This document shows positions 44,387 to 54,502 of a stretch of DNA of 64,000 nucleotides, piece by piece. The translations under genes were made by a program, and so were the position numbers. This stretch comes from Acinetobacter pragensis (GTDB lineage: Bacteria > Pseudomonadota > Gammaproteobacteria > Pseudomonadales > Moraxellaceae): assembly GCF_001605895.1 (NCBI RefSeq), contig NZ_LUAW01000016.1:1-64000 (forward strand), written 5' to 3'. Below the pieces are notes generated by a model, which searched no databases, was not told the DNA's origin, and saw only the letters and a program-made list of their open reading frames with translations. Within the stretch, counting starts at the first letter, position 1. Every line of letters begins with the position of its first letter.

Positions 44387-44422
44387 AAACTCGACTCAGG
44401 GACTGTGCACTGAATCGAGTTT
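44387..44422 (-). terminator. Terminator after the ketoglutarate-semialdehyde dehydrogenase gene
   Basis: AAACTCGACTCAG / CTGAATCGAGTTT arms lie 16 bp past the stop. Confidence 0.7.
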
Positions 44423-44437
44423 GCATGCTTTAAAAAC

Positions 44438-46024
44438 TTAAAGCGCCGCAGTACTTAACTGGCCATTCACTAAACGGTTTAAACCTAAAGGATTTTCATC
44501 CTTTAAAGCATCAGGCAGCAGTGCCTGAGGCGTATTTTGATAGCAAACAGGACGCAAGAAGCGATCAATAGCTGACGTACCGACTGATGTACCGCGCGCA
44601 TCACTTGTTGCTGGAAATGGACCGCCATGAACCATGGCATCGGAAACTTCCACCCCCGTTGGGAAACCATTAAACAGCACACGGCCCGCTTTCTTTGCAA
44701 AAAGATTCAATAAATCTTCGGCGCCTGCAAAGTCTGCATCATCACCAATGATGGTTGCTGTTAATTGGCCTCCAAGCTGATCAATACCTTTTAATAGAGT
44801 CGCTTCATCATCTACAGCAATCACAACAGACATTGGGCCAAATACTTCATGCTGTAATTTGGCATTGCCGGAAAGCAATACGCTTTGGTCTGCTTTGAAT
44901 AAATGTGCAGTTCCTTGGGAAATTAAAACGGCTTTTTCCCCAGTTGCTATTTTTTCAAAACCGGCCTCATTTTCCAGTTCATCAATGCCGGCTTTATAGC
45001 TTTTCAACGTCCCTGGATTCAGCATCACCTGTGGCGCTGCAGCCTGAGTAGCGCTAACCAGCCCCTCTATAAACTGTTCAAACTCTGGGCTTTTCACCCC
45101 CAGTATAAGACCTGGTTTTGTGCAGAACTGCCCGCATCCCATATTGAAAGATGCAACTGTATCCGCAGCAACTTGCTGGCCACGCGCAGCTAAGGCCTGA
45201 GGTAAAACGACTAATGGATTGACACTCGACATTTCTGCAAATACAGGGATTGGCTGCTGACGCTTTTGGACAATGTTATACAAGGCCATGCCGCCTTCTA
45301 ACGATCCTGTAAAACCAACTGCCTGAACAGCGGGATGTGCAACCAAGTCTGCACCAATACGACCGCCGAAGACCATATTGAATGTCCCAGCAGGCATAGC
45401 GCATTTTTCAACTGCTTTTTGAATTGCCGAAGCTACTAATTCAGCTGTTGCCATATGGCCCGAATGCGCTTTAAAGACTACAGGACAGCCTGCAGCAAGC
45501 GCAGCTGCTGTATCACCGCCAGCGGTTGAAAATGCCAGCGGAAAGTTGCTTGCCCCAAAAACCGCGACAGGCCCTACGCCAACTTTAGCTAAACGTAAAT
45601 CTACGCGCGGCATAGGTTTACGGTCTGGCATAGCTTGATCAATACGCGCTGAGAAGAAGTCGCCGCGGCGGACAACTTGCGCAAATAATCGAAGCTGACC
45701 AGTTACACGGCCTGTTTCACCTTGTAAACGGCCTAATGGCAAGCCCGTTTCAATAGACGCAATTTCTTGCAGTTGAGGACCAAGCGCTCCAATTTGCGCT
45801 GCAATTTCCTCTAGAAATTGCGCACGCAGTTCTGGTGCAGTCTGATTGTAGACTTTAAATGCCGCTTGCGCCGCCTGAGCTGCCTGATCCACTTCCTCTA
45901 AGGTTGCTTGGCTAAACAAAAAACCGGTTGGTTCATACGTTGCTGCATTAATACTTTCCAATGAAGGCGTATTTGCTGCAACGCGCTGACCATTGATAAA
46001 TTGTTTTCCAGTAATTTCGCTCAT
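44438..46024 (-). CDS. 2-ketoglutarate semialdehyde (2,5-dioxovalerate) dehydrogenase
   Basis: About 528 residues from the second ATG, seven bases after GGAGA; the first ATG is too close to the binding site. It oxidises 2,5-dioxopentanoate to 2-oxoglutarate with NAD(P). The catalytic cysteine lies in G-C-G-Q-F-C-T-K-P near 305 and the general base in F-A-E-M-S near 270. The sequence style matches the KGSADH group found in sugar-acid clusters. It completes the hexarate route started by GarD and KdgD. Confidence 0.87.
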   Translation of the reverse strand: MSEITGKQFINGQRVAANTPSLESINAATYEPTGFLFSQATLEEVDQAAQAAQAAFKVYNQTAPELRAQFLEEIAAQIGALGPQLQEIASIETGLPLGRLQGETGRVTGQLRLFAQVVRRGDFFSARIDQAMPDRKPMPRVDLRLAKVGVGPVAVFGASNFPLAFSTAGGDTAAALAAGCPVVFKAHSGHMATAELVASAIQKAVEKCAMPAGTFNMVFGGRIGADLVAHPAVQAVGFTGSLEGGMALYNIVQKRQQPIPVFAEMSSVNPLVVLPQALAARGQQVAADTVASFNMGCGQFCTKPGLILGVKSPEFEQFIEGLVSATQAAAPQVMLNPGTLKSYKAGIDELENEAGFEKIATGEKAVLISQGTAHLFKADQSVLLSGNAKLQHEVFGPMSVVIAVDDEATLLKGIDQLGGQLTATIIGDDADFAGAEDLLNLFAKKAGRVLFNGFPTGVEVSDAMVHGGPFPATSDARGTSVGTSAIDRFLRPVCYQNTPQALLPDALKDENPLGLNRLVNGQLSTAAL

Positions 46025-46058
46025 GAGCATTCTCCAAACTGCACCGATAACTTAAAAC

Positions 46059-46970
46059 TTATTGAGGACCTAATTTAGCGATTAAATCTGCCAGCATTTT
46101 CATTTCTTCAGCATCTAAATCACTTAATGGTGCACGTACTGGACCCGCATCATGACCGACAATCTTAGCGCCTGCTTTTACTATACTTACACCGTAGCCT
46201 GCTTTGCGGTCACGAATCTTAATATAAGGCAAGAAAAAGTCACTCAATAAACGGTCTACTGTGGCTGAATCATTGCTGCGTACAGCATTAAAGAATTCAA
46301 TAGCTGTTTTTGGAATAAAGTTGAATACAGCGGAAGAATAAACAGGCACCCCCAATGCTTTATAAGGCGCAGCAAAAAGCTCAGCTGTAGGCAAACCGCC
46401 GATATATGCTAAACGGTCACCCAGTGCATGCGTGATTTGTGTAATTGTATCAATTTGGCCCAAGCCGTCTTTAAACCCAACAAGGTTAGGACACATTTCT
46501 ACCAACTTGATTAAAGATTCCGGAGAAAGCTGTGAAACACTGCGGTTATAAAAAATTACACCGAAATTCACTGAATCGCACACTTGCTTCACATGTTCAA
46601 TCAGGCCTTCTTGGCTTGCTTCTGTCAGGTAATGCGGCATTAAAAGAATACCGTGTGCGCCTAAACGTTCAGCTTCTTGCGCATAAGCGATTGCTTGGCG
46701 TGTTGGACCGCCAGCACCGGCAATAATTGGCACTGTGCCGCGGCAGGTATCAACAGCTGTTTTAATCACTTCTGAATATTCATCGGCTGTTAAAGAGAAG
46801 AACTCCCCTGTACCGCCAGCTGCAAATAAAGCACTTGCGCCATATGGCGCTAACCATTCCAAACGTTTTTTATAAGATTCTTTATCAAAGTTACCCTTTT
46901 CATCAAAATCAGTTACTGGAAAAGATAGTAAACCATCAGAAATGATATTTTTAAGTACTGCTGCATCCAT
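46059..46970 (-). CDS. kdgD: 5-dehydro-4-deoxyglucarate dehydratase
   Basis: About 303 residues from the ATG after AAGGAG (46970). It belongs to the dihydrodipicolinate synthase/NAL family of class I TIM-barrel enzymes: Schiff-base lysine in V-G-F-K-D-G near 185 and the tyrosine in I-F-Y-N-R near 145. It converts 5-keto-4-deoxyglucarate to 2,5-dioxovalerate with loss of water and CO2. It is the first gene of the minus-strand pair with KGSADH and diverges from the MFS transporter; one of the candidate operators lies 27 bp upstream. Confidence 0.88.
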   Translation of the reverse strand: MDAAVLKNIISDGLLSFPVTDFDEKGNFDKESYKKRLEWLAPYGASALFAAGGTGEFFSLTADEYSEVIKTAVDTCRGTVPIIAGAGGPTRQAIAYAQEAERLGAHGILLMPHYLTEASQEGLIEHVKQVCDSVNFGVIFYNRSVSQLSPESLIKLVEMCPNLVGFKDGLGQIDTITQITHALGDRLAYIGGLPTAELFAAPYKALGVPVYSSAVFNFIPKTAIEFFNAVRSNDSATVDRLLSDFFLPYIKIRDRKAGYGVSIVKAGAKIVGHDAGPVRAPLSDLDAEEMKMLADLIAKLGPQ

Positions 46971-46996
46971 GAGAAAACTCCTTGCTGTGTATGTTG

Positions 46997-47015
46997 TATG
47001 ACATCTTATATCATA
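46997..47015. promoter_or_regulatory. Candidate hexarate-regulator operator A
   Basis: TATGAC-N7-ATCATA is upstream of kdgD. With flanking bases, 18 of 21 positions match the site at 51701-51721. Confidence 0.6.
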
Positions 47016-47261
47016 AAACTCATCATGCAAGAAAAAATTTCCTAAAATGCTATTTTATAAGCAGAAATAATTATAAACCACTGTAATTTAAAGTTATTTA
47101 AATCAATAAAACTCTTAAAGAATAATGATATGCCGTAATCTTCCCTAATCAATTTTTTAAAAAATTGCATTTTAGAATTACAAGACATTGAAATTAGGAT
47201 GTTTATTTTTTTATTTCTAAATTTTTATACAAAGCAATTGCAATTCATAGAATGTTAGTCA

Positions 47262-47280
47262 TATGATGTCTCATGACAAT
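47262..47280. promoter_or_regulatory. Candidate hexarate-regulator operator B
   Basis: TATGATGTCTCATGACA is similar to the site at 51704 (TATGATGTCTAAT) and lies about 125 bp upstream of the MFS gene, between the divergent units. Confidence 0.5.
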
Positions 47281-47404
47281 TCAATATCTAAGTATCCTTT
47301 TGCTAAGCAAGCTCAGCTGTCTTTACGGGCGAGCCAGTGCAAAGGTATCATCATAAACCACCTGCTTTACGGAATTTAAGCAGGTTTGAAATTTGAGTTT
47401 ATAT

Positions 47405-48784
47405 ATGGAAGATTCTCAAGTAAGGCATACTACGGCCGGCATCAGTTCGGTGAGTAAAAAAACGGCGACTCATACCAAAACACGGTTTTATATTTTAGCC
47501 ATGATCTTTCTGATCACCGCGCTAAATTATGGTGATCGTGCAACGCTTTCAATGGCCGCCTCTCCTATGTCGCAAGATTTAGGACTGGACACCATTACAA
47601 TGGGTTATATCTTTTCTGCATTTTCTTGGGCTTATGTCATAGGGCAAATCCCTGGCGGGTGGCTGCTTGATAAGTACGGCGCTAAAAGAATTTACTTTTG
47701 GAGTATTTTTCTTTGGTCCCTTTTCACTGTATTTATTGGGTTCACTCATTACCTAGGCAATACTGGGCTTATTATCAGCTCTTTATTTCTGCTGCGCTTT
47801 TTAGTCGGTCTTGCCGAAAGCCCTGCTTTTCCAGGCAATAGCCAAGTTGTCGCGGCATGGTTTCCAACAAAGGAACGCGGTACTGCCGCCGCAGTTTTCA
47901 ACTCAGCGCAATATTTTGCAACTGTAATATTTGCGCCATTCATGGGCTGGCTGGTTTCTCAAGTTCATTGGCAATCCATCTTCTGGGTGATGGGCGGTCT
48001 TGGTATTGTGATTTCTTTTATTTGGTTAAAAGTCATTTACAGTCCTGTCAATCATCCAACAGTTAATCCCAAAGAACTGGAATTAATTAAGGATGGCGGC
48101 GGTTTGGTGAATATGGGGCAAAACCTGCAAGAAAACCAGAAGTCTAAAACCAAATTTTCCGATATTAAACAGCTGCTTTCTTCGCGCATGCTGCTGGGTA
48201 TTTTCATTGCCCAATACTGTATTAACTGCTTGACTTATTTCTTCTTAACCTGGTTCCCTGTTTACCTTGTAAAAGAAAGAAATATGACTATTTTACAGGC
48301 TGGTTTTGCAGCGGTTGCTCCTGCGCTGTGCGGCTTTATTGGCGGAATTTTAGGTGGATTGATTTCAGACCGCTTAATCAAAATGAATAAATCTTTAACC
48401 TTTGCCCGTAAATTGCCTATCATTTTAGGTATGCTGCTCTCCACCAGTATTGTGGTTTGCAACTATGTAGACTCTCAAACGGCAATTATTTTCTTCATGT
48501 CTCTAGCGTTCTTTGGTAAAGGCTTCGGTTCTCTTGGCTGGGCGGTTATGTCAGATGTAGCGCCGAAAGAAATGATTGGTTTAAGCGGCGGATTATTCAA
48601 TACTTTTGGCAATACCGCCGGCATTGTCATTCCAATTGTCATTGGCTATATCCTAAGCACCACAGGCTCATTCAATGGAGCATTGGTCTTCGTCGGCATT
48701 CATGCCCTCATTGCCTTATTTAGCTACATTTTCTTAGTTGGCAAAATTGAACGTTTCCAGCTTAAAACAACTTCATCTCATTAA
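47405..48784 (+). CDS. MFS hexarate transporter (GudP-like, ACS family)
   Basis: About 459 residues from the ATG at 47405, 12 membrane helices. It has the [11 protein letters not shown] segment after helix 1 that marks the anion:cation symporter family of glucarate and galactarate carriers, and the D-K-Y-G-A-K loop after helix 2. A 7-bp hairpin (CCTGCTT / AAGCAGG, 47361-47384) lies just before the gene. It heads the plus-strand half of the hexarate cluster and is followed by galactarate dehydratase. Confidence 0.85.
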   Translation: MEDSQVRHTTAGISSVSKKTATHTKTRFYILAMIFLITALNYGDRATLSMAASPMSQDLGLDTITMGYIFSAFSWAYVIGQIPGGWLLDKYGAKRIYFWSIFLWSLFTVFIGFTHYLGNTGLIISSLFLLRFLVGLAESPAFPGNSQVVAAWFPTKERGTAAAVFNSAQYFATVIFAPFMGWLVSQVHWQSIFWVMGGLGIVISFIWLKVIYSPVNHPTVNPKELELIKDGGGLVNMGQNLQENQKSKTKFSDIKQLLSSRMLLGIFIAQYCINCLTYFFLTWFPVYLVKERNMTILQAGFAAVAPALCGFIGGILGGLISDRLIKMNKSLTFARKLPIILGMLLSTSIVVCNYVDSQTAIIFFMSLAFFGKGFGSLGWAVMSDVAPKEMIGLSGGLFNTFGNTAGIVIPIVIGYILSTTGSFNGALVFVGIHALIALFSYIFLVGKIERFQLKTTSSH

Positions 48785-48843
48785 CCTTCGGCGCGCTGGC
48801 TTTTATTAAATTAAAAGTCAGCCTACTTAAACAAGGATGCATT

Positions 48844-50391
48844 ATGCAAAGACCTCTTTTGATTAAAATCAACCCATTAGATAATGTTGCTATTGTCGTG
48901 AATGATGGTGGTCTTCCTGCTGGAACTTATGTTGAAGATCAGAACATTCATTTGATTGAATATGTACCGCAAGGCCATAAAGTTGTTTTATTCGATTTAA
49001 AAGAAAATGACCCTATTTACCGCTATGGTGAAATTATAGGATATGCCAATAAAGCTCTCGCTGCAGGTTCATGGGTGAATGAAGCTGTAACTCAAATGCC
49101 TGACGCACCTGAACTTGATTCTTTAGAAATGGCAACCCGTCCTGCGCCAACACTTGAACCTTTAACCGGCTATACATTCAAAGGCTACAAAAATAAAGAT
49201 GGTACTGTCGGGACAAAAAATGTTCTGGCCATTAGCACCAGTGTTAACTGCGTAGAAGGCATTGTAGATTTTGTTGTAAAAATTATTGAAAGGGATTTAT
49301 TGCCTAAATATCCAAATGTCGATGGTGTTGTCGGTTTGAACCATCTTTACGGATGCGGTGTGGCTATTGATGCGCCTGCGGCAATCGTGCCTATCCGTAC
49401 CATTCACAACTTGGCGCTTAACCCGAATTTTGGCGGTGAAATCATGGTTGTGAGTTTGGGATGCGAGAAAATGCAGCCTGAACGCTTATTGAACATCCCA
49501 GTTGAAAACAAACGCATTCCTTTAGAAGATGATGACATTATTCAGTTGCAAGATGAAAAACATAATGGCTTCCAAAGCATGGTTGACCATATATTGGCTG
49601 TTGCTGAAATCCATCTGGAAAGACTTAATCAGCGTCAGCGTGAAGTCGTTTCTGCCGAACATCTCGTTGTTGGCATGCAATGCGGCGGCAGTGATGCTTT
49701 TTCGGGTGTAACCGCGAACCCTGCTGTAGGCTTTGCTTCAGATTTAATCATTCGCTGCGGCGGAACAGTCATGTTTTCTGAAGTGACAGAAGTCCGTGAT
49801 GGCATTCACCTTCTAACCCCTCGTGCAGAAAATGAGAAAGTCGCGCAAGATCTCATCCGTGAGATGAAATGGTATGACAATTATTTAGCATCAGGTCATG
49901 TCGATCGCAGTGCGAATACGACACCCGGCAATAAAAAAGGCGGATTGAATAATATTGTCGAAAAAGCGATGGGCTCAATTGCTAAATCAGGAAGCTCTGC
50001 AATTGTAGAAGTATTATCGCCTGGACAAAAGCCGACCAAAAAAGGACTGATTTTTGCAGCGACCCCTTCCAGTGACTTTATTTGCGGGACTCAGCAAATG
50101 GCTTCTGGCATTACTTTGCAGGTCTTTACAACTGGACGCGGCACACCATATGGATTAGCTGCTGTTCCTGTCATCAAAATGGCGAGCCGCAATAATATTG
50201 CCAACCGCTGGTACGACTTAATTGATATCAGTGCTGGAGATATCGCCATTGGTAAAAAAACGATTGAACAGGTTGGCTGGGAACTATTTGAATTAATTCT
50301 CGCTGTTGCAAGCGGTGAAAAAAACACATGGTCAGATCATTGGGGATTGCGTAATTCACTTGCAGTATTTAATCCAGCGCCTGTGACCTAA
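48844..50391 (+). CDS. garD: Galactarate dehydratase
   Basis: 515 residues, usual length. An N-terminal SAF-type domain (about 1-100) is followed by the UxaA/GarD catalytic region with [15 protein letters not shown] near 168-176 and [11 protein letters not shown] near 279. It removes water from galactarate to form 5-keto-4-deoxyglucarate. It lies 59 bp behind the transporter. The product is the substrate of KdgD. Confidence 0.9.
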   Translation: MQRPLLIKINPLDNVAIVVNDGGLPAGTYVEDQNIHLIEYVPQGHKVVLFDLKENDPIYRYGEIIGYANKALAAGSWVNEAVTQMPDAPELDSLEMATRPAPTLEPLTGYTFKGYKNKDGTVGTKNVLAISTSVNCVEGIVDFVVKIIERDLLPKYPNVDGVVGLNHLYGCGVAIDAPAAIVPIRTIHNLALNPNFGGEIMVVSLGCEKMQPERLLNIPVENKRIPLEDDDIIQLQDEKHNGFQSMVDHILAVAEIHLERLNQRQREVVSAEHLVVGMQCGGSDAFSGVTANPAVGFASDLIIRCGGTVMFSEVTEVRDGIHLLTPRAENEKVAQDLIREMKWYDNYLASGHVDRSANTTPGNKKGGLNNIVEKAMGSIAKSGSSAIVEVLSPGQKPTKKGLIFAATPSSDFICGTQQMASGITLQVFTTGRGTPYGLAAVPVIKMASRNNIANRWYDLIDISAGDIAIGKKTIEQVGWELFELILAVASGEKNTWSDHWGLRNSLAVFNPAPVT

Positions 50392-50413
50392 GGCCAATCT
50401 ATTTGCTTTGAAG

Positions 50414-50448
50414 ATGGAACCAATATAAATGACGTATGCTGGTTCCAT
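50414..50448 (+). terminator. Terminator after garD
   Basis: ATGGAACCA / TGGTTCCAT arms with a 17-nt loop. Confidence 0.6.
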
Positions 50449-50610
50449 TTCAGACGCTGAAAAGTTCAATAAACAGTAAAATTTCAATCTGTTTCTATCT
50501 TATTCATTACATCGAAAATGTCTCTAAAAAGTGCTAAGATACCTACTCATCAGACATCTGCACTGCCATTTTCAGAGCTGTATTTAGATAACCTCAATTG
50601 AAGCATTCTT

Positions 50611-51504
50611 ATGGATATCACTCAAAACCCGTCCAACCTAAGCAAAGCATTAATGTACCTCATGATGTCTGCTTTGCTTTTTTCAATTATGGGCGTTTGC
50701 ATTCGCTATGTTTCAACAACTGTAGACAACTATACCGTTGTTTTCTTTAGAAATGCTGTTGGACTGCTAATTTTCATTCCTATGCTTTTTAAGAAAGGTC
50801 TATCTTTTGCAAAGACAGATAAACTCTGGATGCATACATGGCGGAGTATTGTCGGCCTATGTGCAATGTATGGTTTTTTCTATGCCATTGCGCACTTAAA
50901 GCTTTCAAATGCGATGGTTTTTAGTTATTCATCACCTATTTTTATTCCTTTAATTGCATGGTTCTTTTTAAAAGAAAAAATTACATCGGCTATGATTTTA
51001 GCGGCCGCTATTGGCCTATGCGGTGTCCTTATGGTTGCAAAACCGGATGAGGGGCTATTCAACAGCATGTCTATTATTGGATTAAGCTCATGTTTTTTAT
51101 CCGCTTTAGCTTTCGTTACTGTCCGTGCGCTAACCAGCACTGAACCTCCTGAGCGTATTGTTTTCTATTTCTGTATTTTTGGCACCGTCATTTCAGGCAT
51201 TCCCATGTTTTGGCATTTCAGATGGTACAATTTATATGAACTCAGCCTGCTTATTTCTATTGGTTTGCTTGCAAACGTCAGCCAAATTTTTATGTCCTAT
51301 GCATACAGTTTAGCGCCTGCTGGTCAAATTGGGCCAATGAATTATATTGCCATTATACTTGCAGGAATTTGGGGCTTTATTTTTTGGAGTGAAGTGCCTG
51401 ATATTTACAGCATTGCCGGTTTCTGCATCATCTTGCTCGCCATTATTTTATGCAATCCATTTGCCTTGCAGAAAATTGCTAAACTATTCCATACAGTCAA
51501 ATAA
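50611..51504 (+). CDS. EamA/DMT-family transporter
   Basis: 297 residues, ten predicted membrane helices in two EamA repeats (about 10-140 and 155-285). The drug/metabolite transporter superfamily covers exporters of amino acids and small metabolites. Its place between garD and the enolase-family gene suggests a sugar-acid or related metabolite, but the substrate is not visible. It has its own upstream region of about 200 bp. Confidence 0.8.
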   Translation: MDITQNPSNLSKALMYLMMSALLFSIMGVCIRYVSTTVDNYTVVFFRNAVGLLIFIPMLFKKGLSFAKTDKLWMHTWRSIVGLCAMYGFFYAIAHLKLSNAMVFSYSSPIFIPLIAWFFLKEKITSAMILAAAIGLCGVLMVAKPDEGLFNSMSIIGLSSCFLSALAFVTVRALTSTEPPERIVFYFCIFGTVISGIPMFWHFRWYNLYELSLLISIGLLANVSQIFMSYAYSLAPAGQIGPMNYIAIILAGIWGFIFWSEVPDIYSIAGFCIILLAIILCNPFALQKIAKLFHTVK

Positions 51505-51703
51505 TGCAGATTGATTCGATCGTTCAAAACACATCATAATTGTTTTACTTGAGAATATGGATATTCTCTTTACCCCGCAACTGCTTCAACTTCCATGAAC
51601 TGATTTCTAATTTTACCTATCTATTAAATTCTCTTATTTGAATCATAAAAAATATTCTTGGATTGCCCCCTATGTTAGGGTTCATCAAAAAAACAAAATG
51701 TTG

Positions 51704-51722
51704 TATGATGTCTAATATCATA
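51704..51722. promoter_or_regulatory. Candidate hexarate-regulator operator C
   Basis: TATGAT-N7-ATCATA, a perfect inverted repeat 41 bp upstream of the enolase-family gene; closely similar to the site at 46997. Confidence 0.62.
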
Positions 51723-51762
51723 TCATGATAATAAATTGGCTCTTTATAGCAGGATGCTATTA

Positions 51763-52905
51763 ATGGAAATCACTAGAATAGAAATAATCCGTATTGCGAT
51801 CCCCTTTACTGCTGGCAGAAATGAAGCAGAAAATTCTGGGCAAGATTTCAATGCTGCCTCGCCTAACCTCAATAAAATGGAAAGCTTAATTGTTAAAATT
51901 CACACTGATAATGGACGCATTGGCTGGGGAGAAGCATTTGGTCATTTAGTTAATGCTGTTTGTTATGCCGCTTTAGAAAAGTTTGTTGCTCCATTTTTCT
52001 TAAACAAGCAAATTGAAACTCAACATGATTTAGCAGCGTTAATGAAAAGCGCCGAATATGCCTTTCATGGCTTTGGCCGCACAGGCCCCATCCGCTATGC
52101 ATTATCTGCAATAGATATTGCCCTTTGGGATTTAATTTCTCAGCATGCAGGTCTCCCCCTTTGGAAAATGCTGGGGGCTGAACGGCAAAAAATTTCAATT
52201 TATCCGAGTTTAGTCAGCTACGGAAATGATCCGGACTTAGTTCATAAAAAAGTCAAAGAGGTTGTTGATCTCGGGTTTAAACAAATCAAATTGCATGAAA
52301 CAACCTTTGAAGCAGTTGCTGCCGCTAAAAATGCTTTGAATGAAAATTGTAGCCTTATGGTTGATGTTAATTGCTGCTGGAATAAAGAAGATGCTGCGGC
52401 TGAGATTGCAAAACTTAAAACGTTAAATTTGAAATGGCTGGAAGAACCTGTTTGGCCTGTAGATGATTTCGATGCACTGCAAGAATTAAATCAGCAAGGG
52501 ATTTCAATTTCTGCTGGTGAAAATACTGCCGGTGAACTGGATGCGATTCATCTGATTAAAAATAAAATTGTCGATATTGTTCAGCCCAGCGTAGCCAAAA
52601 TAGGCGGTGTAAGTTCCGCAGTGCAGGTCATTAATGCGGGTTCAGAACACTCGGTCACCGTTGTTCCGCATTGCTTCTACTATGGTCCGGGCATGCTGGC
52701 TACAGCTCATCTTGTGGCATTGCTTCCTGACGATATTTATTTAGAAGTGCCATACATTCAATTCAAAGAGCATTTGCATGTTCTTACTCAATACCAGCCA
52801 GAAATCATTTTACCTGAAACGCCAGGACTCGGCTTTCAAATCAACGAAGACATTCTTAAAAAATATACCGTTGTATCCAGCACATGTATGAATCAAGGAG
52901 TATAG
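51763..52905 (+). CDS. Mandelate racemase/muconate lactonizing (enolase-superfamily) protein
   Basis: About 380 residues from the ATG eight bases after AGGA (51763). The N-terminal capping domain (about 1-125) and barrel are complete. Metal ligands are D in M-V-D-V-N near 195, E in W-L-E-E-P near 221 and E in S-A-G-E-N near 247. The base motif is K-L-H (Q-I-K-L-H near 171), not the common K-x-K, and V-P-H-C-F near 298 offers a histidine. This group includes acid-sugar dehydratases and D-galactarolactone cycloisomerase. The cluster suggests a hexarate or its lactone as substrate; the exact reaction is unknown. An MFS gene follows after five bases. Confidence 0.8.
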   Translation: MEITRIEIIRIAIPFTAGRNEAENSGQDFNAASPNLNKMESLIVKIHTDNGRIGWGEAFGHLVNAVCYAALEKFVAPFFLNKQIETQHDLAALMKSAEYAFHGFGRTGPIRYALSAIDIALWDLISQHAGLPLWKMLGAERQKISIYPSLVSYGNDPDLVHKKVKEVVDLGFKQIKLHETTFEAVAAAKNALNENCSLMVDVNCCWNKEDAAAEIAKLKTLNLKWLEEPVWPVDDFDALQELNQQGISISAGENTAGELDAIHLIKNKIVDIVQPSVAKIGGVSSAVQVINAGSEHSVTVVPHCFYYGPGMLATAHLVALLPDDIYLEVPYIQFKEHLHVLTQYQPEIILPETPGLGFQINEDILKKYTVVSSTCMNQGV

Positions 52906-52909
52906 ATTC

Positions 52910-54187
52910 ATGTTCAAAAATAGGTATCGATTAGTAGTTGCCATACTGCTTTTCCTTGCAGGGATTTTAAACTATTTAGACCGGGCCGCATTGTCTGTGA
53001 TGGCCCCTTTAATTAAAACAGATTTACATTTAGATGATGCGCAGATGGGGCTGCTATTCAGTGCATTCTTTATCGGCTACTGTGTCTTCTGCTTTTTAGG
53101 GGGCGTAGCGGCAGATAAATTCGGGCCGCGGCGCGTATTCGCTTCAGCCGCATCTGTTTGGTCAGTTTTTTGCGGTGCGACCGCACTTGTTGGTTCATTT
53201 ACGCAGCTTCTATTTGTACGGGTTTTATTTGGCATGGGCGAAGGGCCTATGGGCACAACGACCAATAAATCGATTTCTAATTGGTTTCCTAAAAAGGAAG
53301 TCGGCCGCGCTGTTGGTTTTACCAATGCGGGGCAACCTTTAGGCGCCGCAATCGCTGCGCCATTAGTCGGCTTAATTGGTCTTCATTATGGATGGAGAAT
53401 TTCATTCATTATTGTCGGTATATTAGGCTTAGTGTGGGTTGCAGTTTGGTGGTGCCTTTTCCGAGATAAACCAGAAGATCATCATTTGGTTTCGGAAGCA
53501 GAACAGAAAGAAATTGTAGAAAACCGCCCTGCAGCCATTATTTATGATGACAGCGCGCAACAGGATCAAAAAAGCATTTGGCACTATATTTTTTCTGCGC
53601 CAGTTATTGGTATCGCTGCCGCATTTTTCTGCTTTAACTATATTCAGTTTTTCTTTTTATCTTGGCTGCCAAGCTATCTCATTGATTATCAGCATCTTGA
53701 TATTAAAAGCATGAGTATTATCGGCATGTTGCCATGGTTAGGCGCAACGGTCGGATTTTTAGGCGGCGGGATTATTTGTGATTTTATCTTCAAAAAGTCA
53801 CAAAACTTTCTCTTCTCACGCAAGCTGATTATTTTCATTGGCTTAGCTATTGCAGCTGTGTCTGTATTTGCCGCTGCGTATGCAAAGTCATTAGGTGTTG
53901 CTGTTACATGTATTACGGTTGCGACTATTTTTGCATATATGACACCGCAAGCATGCTGGTCATTGCTGCAGGATATTGTTCCTGCAAATAAAATTGGCAG
54001 TGCTGGCGGCTTTGTACATTTGCTTGCCAACTTGGCTGGCATTATTTCCCCAGCGCTTACTGGCTTTATTATTCAGTATGGCGGGGGGTATAACACAGCA
54101 TTTATTCTTGCGAGCGGCTTTGCCTTCATTGGCATTATTGCGCTTTTAGGGATGGTGAAAAGTCAAAAATCCATGGCTGTATGCTGA
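52910..54187 (+). CDS. MFS transporter, ACS family (sugar-acid type)
   Basis: 425 residues, 12 helices. It has the L-N-Y-L-D-R-A-A-L-S segment and A-D-K-F-G-P-R-R loop of the anion:cation symporter family. It starts five bases after the enolase-family gene, so the two probably form a unit that imports and converts one compound. It is a second transporter of the same family in the cluster, so the two presumably differ in substrate. Confidence 0.85.
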   Translation: MFKNRYRLVVAILLFLAGILNYLDRAALSVMAPLIKTDLHLDDAQMGLLFSAFFIGYCVFCFLGGVAADKFGPRRVFASAASVWSVFCGATALVGSFTQLLFVRVLFGMGEGPMGTTTNKSISNWFPKKEVGRAVGFTNAGQPLGAAIAAPLVGLIGLHYGWRISFIIVGILGLVWVAVWWCLFRDKPEDHHLVSEAEQKEIVENRPAAIIYDDSAQQDQKSIWHYIFSAPVIGIAAAFFCFNYIQFFFLSWLPSYLIDYQHLDIKSMSIIGMLPWLGATVGFLGGGIICDFIFKKSQNFLFSRKLIIFIGLAIAAVSVFAAAYAKSLGVAVTCITVATIFAYMTPQACWSLLQDIVPANKIGSAGGFVHLLANLAGIISPALTGFIIQYGGGYNTAFILASGFAFIGIIALLGMVKSQKSMAVC

Positions 54188-54193
54188 AAAATA

Positions 54194-54233
54194 AAGGGAA
54201 ATGATATTGCTATAGCAATATCATTTCCCTTTT
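54194..54233. terminator. Long perfect terminator palindrome
   Basis: Two 18-bp arms (AAAGGGAAATGATATTGC and its complement) around TATA, starting seven bases past the MFS stop. It should work on both strands. Confidence 0.88.
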
Positions 54234-54446
54234 TAGGGTAACGCTATAAAAAGCTGCTATATGAGTGTAAATTGAAAAAAGCGACGGCATCAATAAAACA
54301 GGAATTATCAAGTTTCTATTTTTATTATAAACAACTGATTTTTTTAAAAATATTTACCTAGGTTTAAGCACTGTTATCTTAAATTATTTATTATAAAAAT
54401 ACGGCACGCATTCCGCTCTGTTGCAACTTATCTCTAACTGAAAAAT
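54234..54446. other. AT-rich spacer without a recognised gene
   Basis: This region lies between two terminators. No coding sequence, RNA gene or repeat was found. Confidence 0.5.
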
Positions 54447-54480
54447 AGGCGTTATCATTGAAATGACAATCATAACGCCT
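54447..54480 (-). terminator. Terminator of the czc operon
   Basis: AGGCGTTAT / ATAACGCCT arms, 22 bp after the czcA stop. Confidence 0.8.
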
Positions 54481-54502
54481 GAAATAAAAATGTTTAGAAG
54501 AT

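Noticed and set aside
50541-50556. Fourth hexarate operator upstream of the EamA transporter
   Set aside because: Only a GATGTCTGATGAG-like partial match on the minus strand; no dyad symmetry comparable to the other sites.
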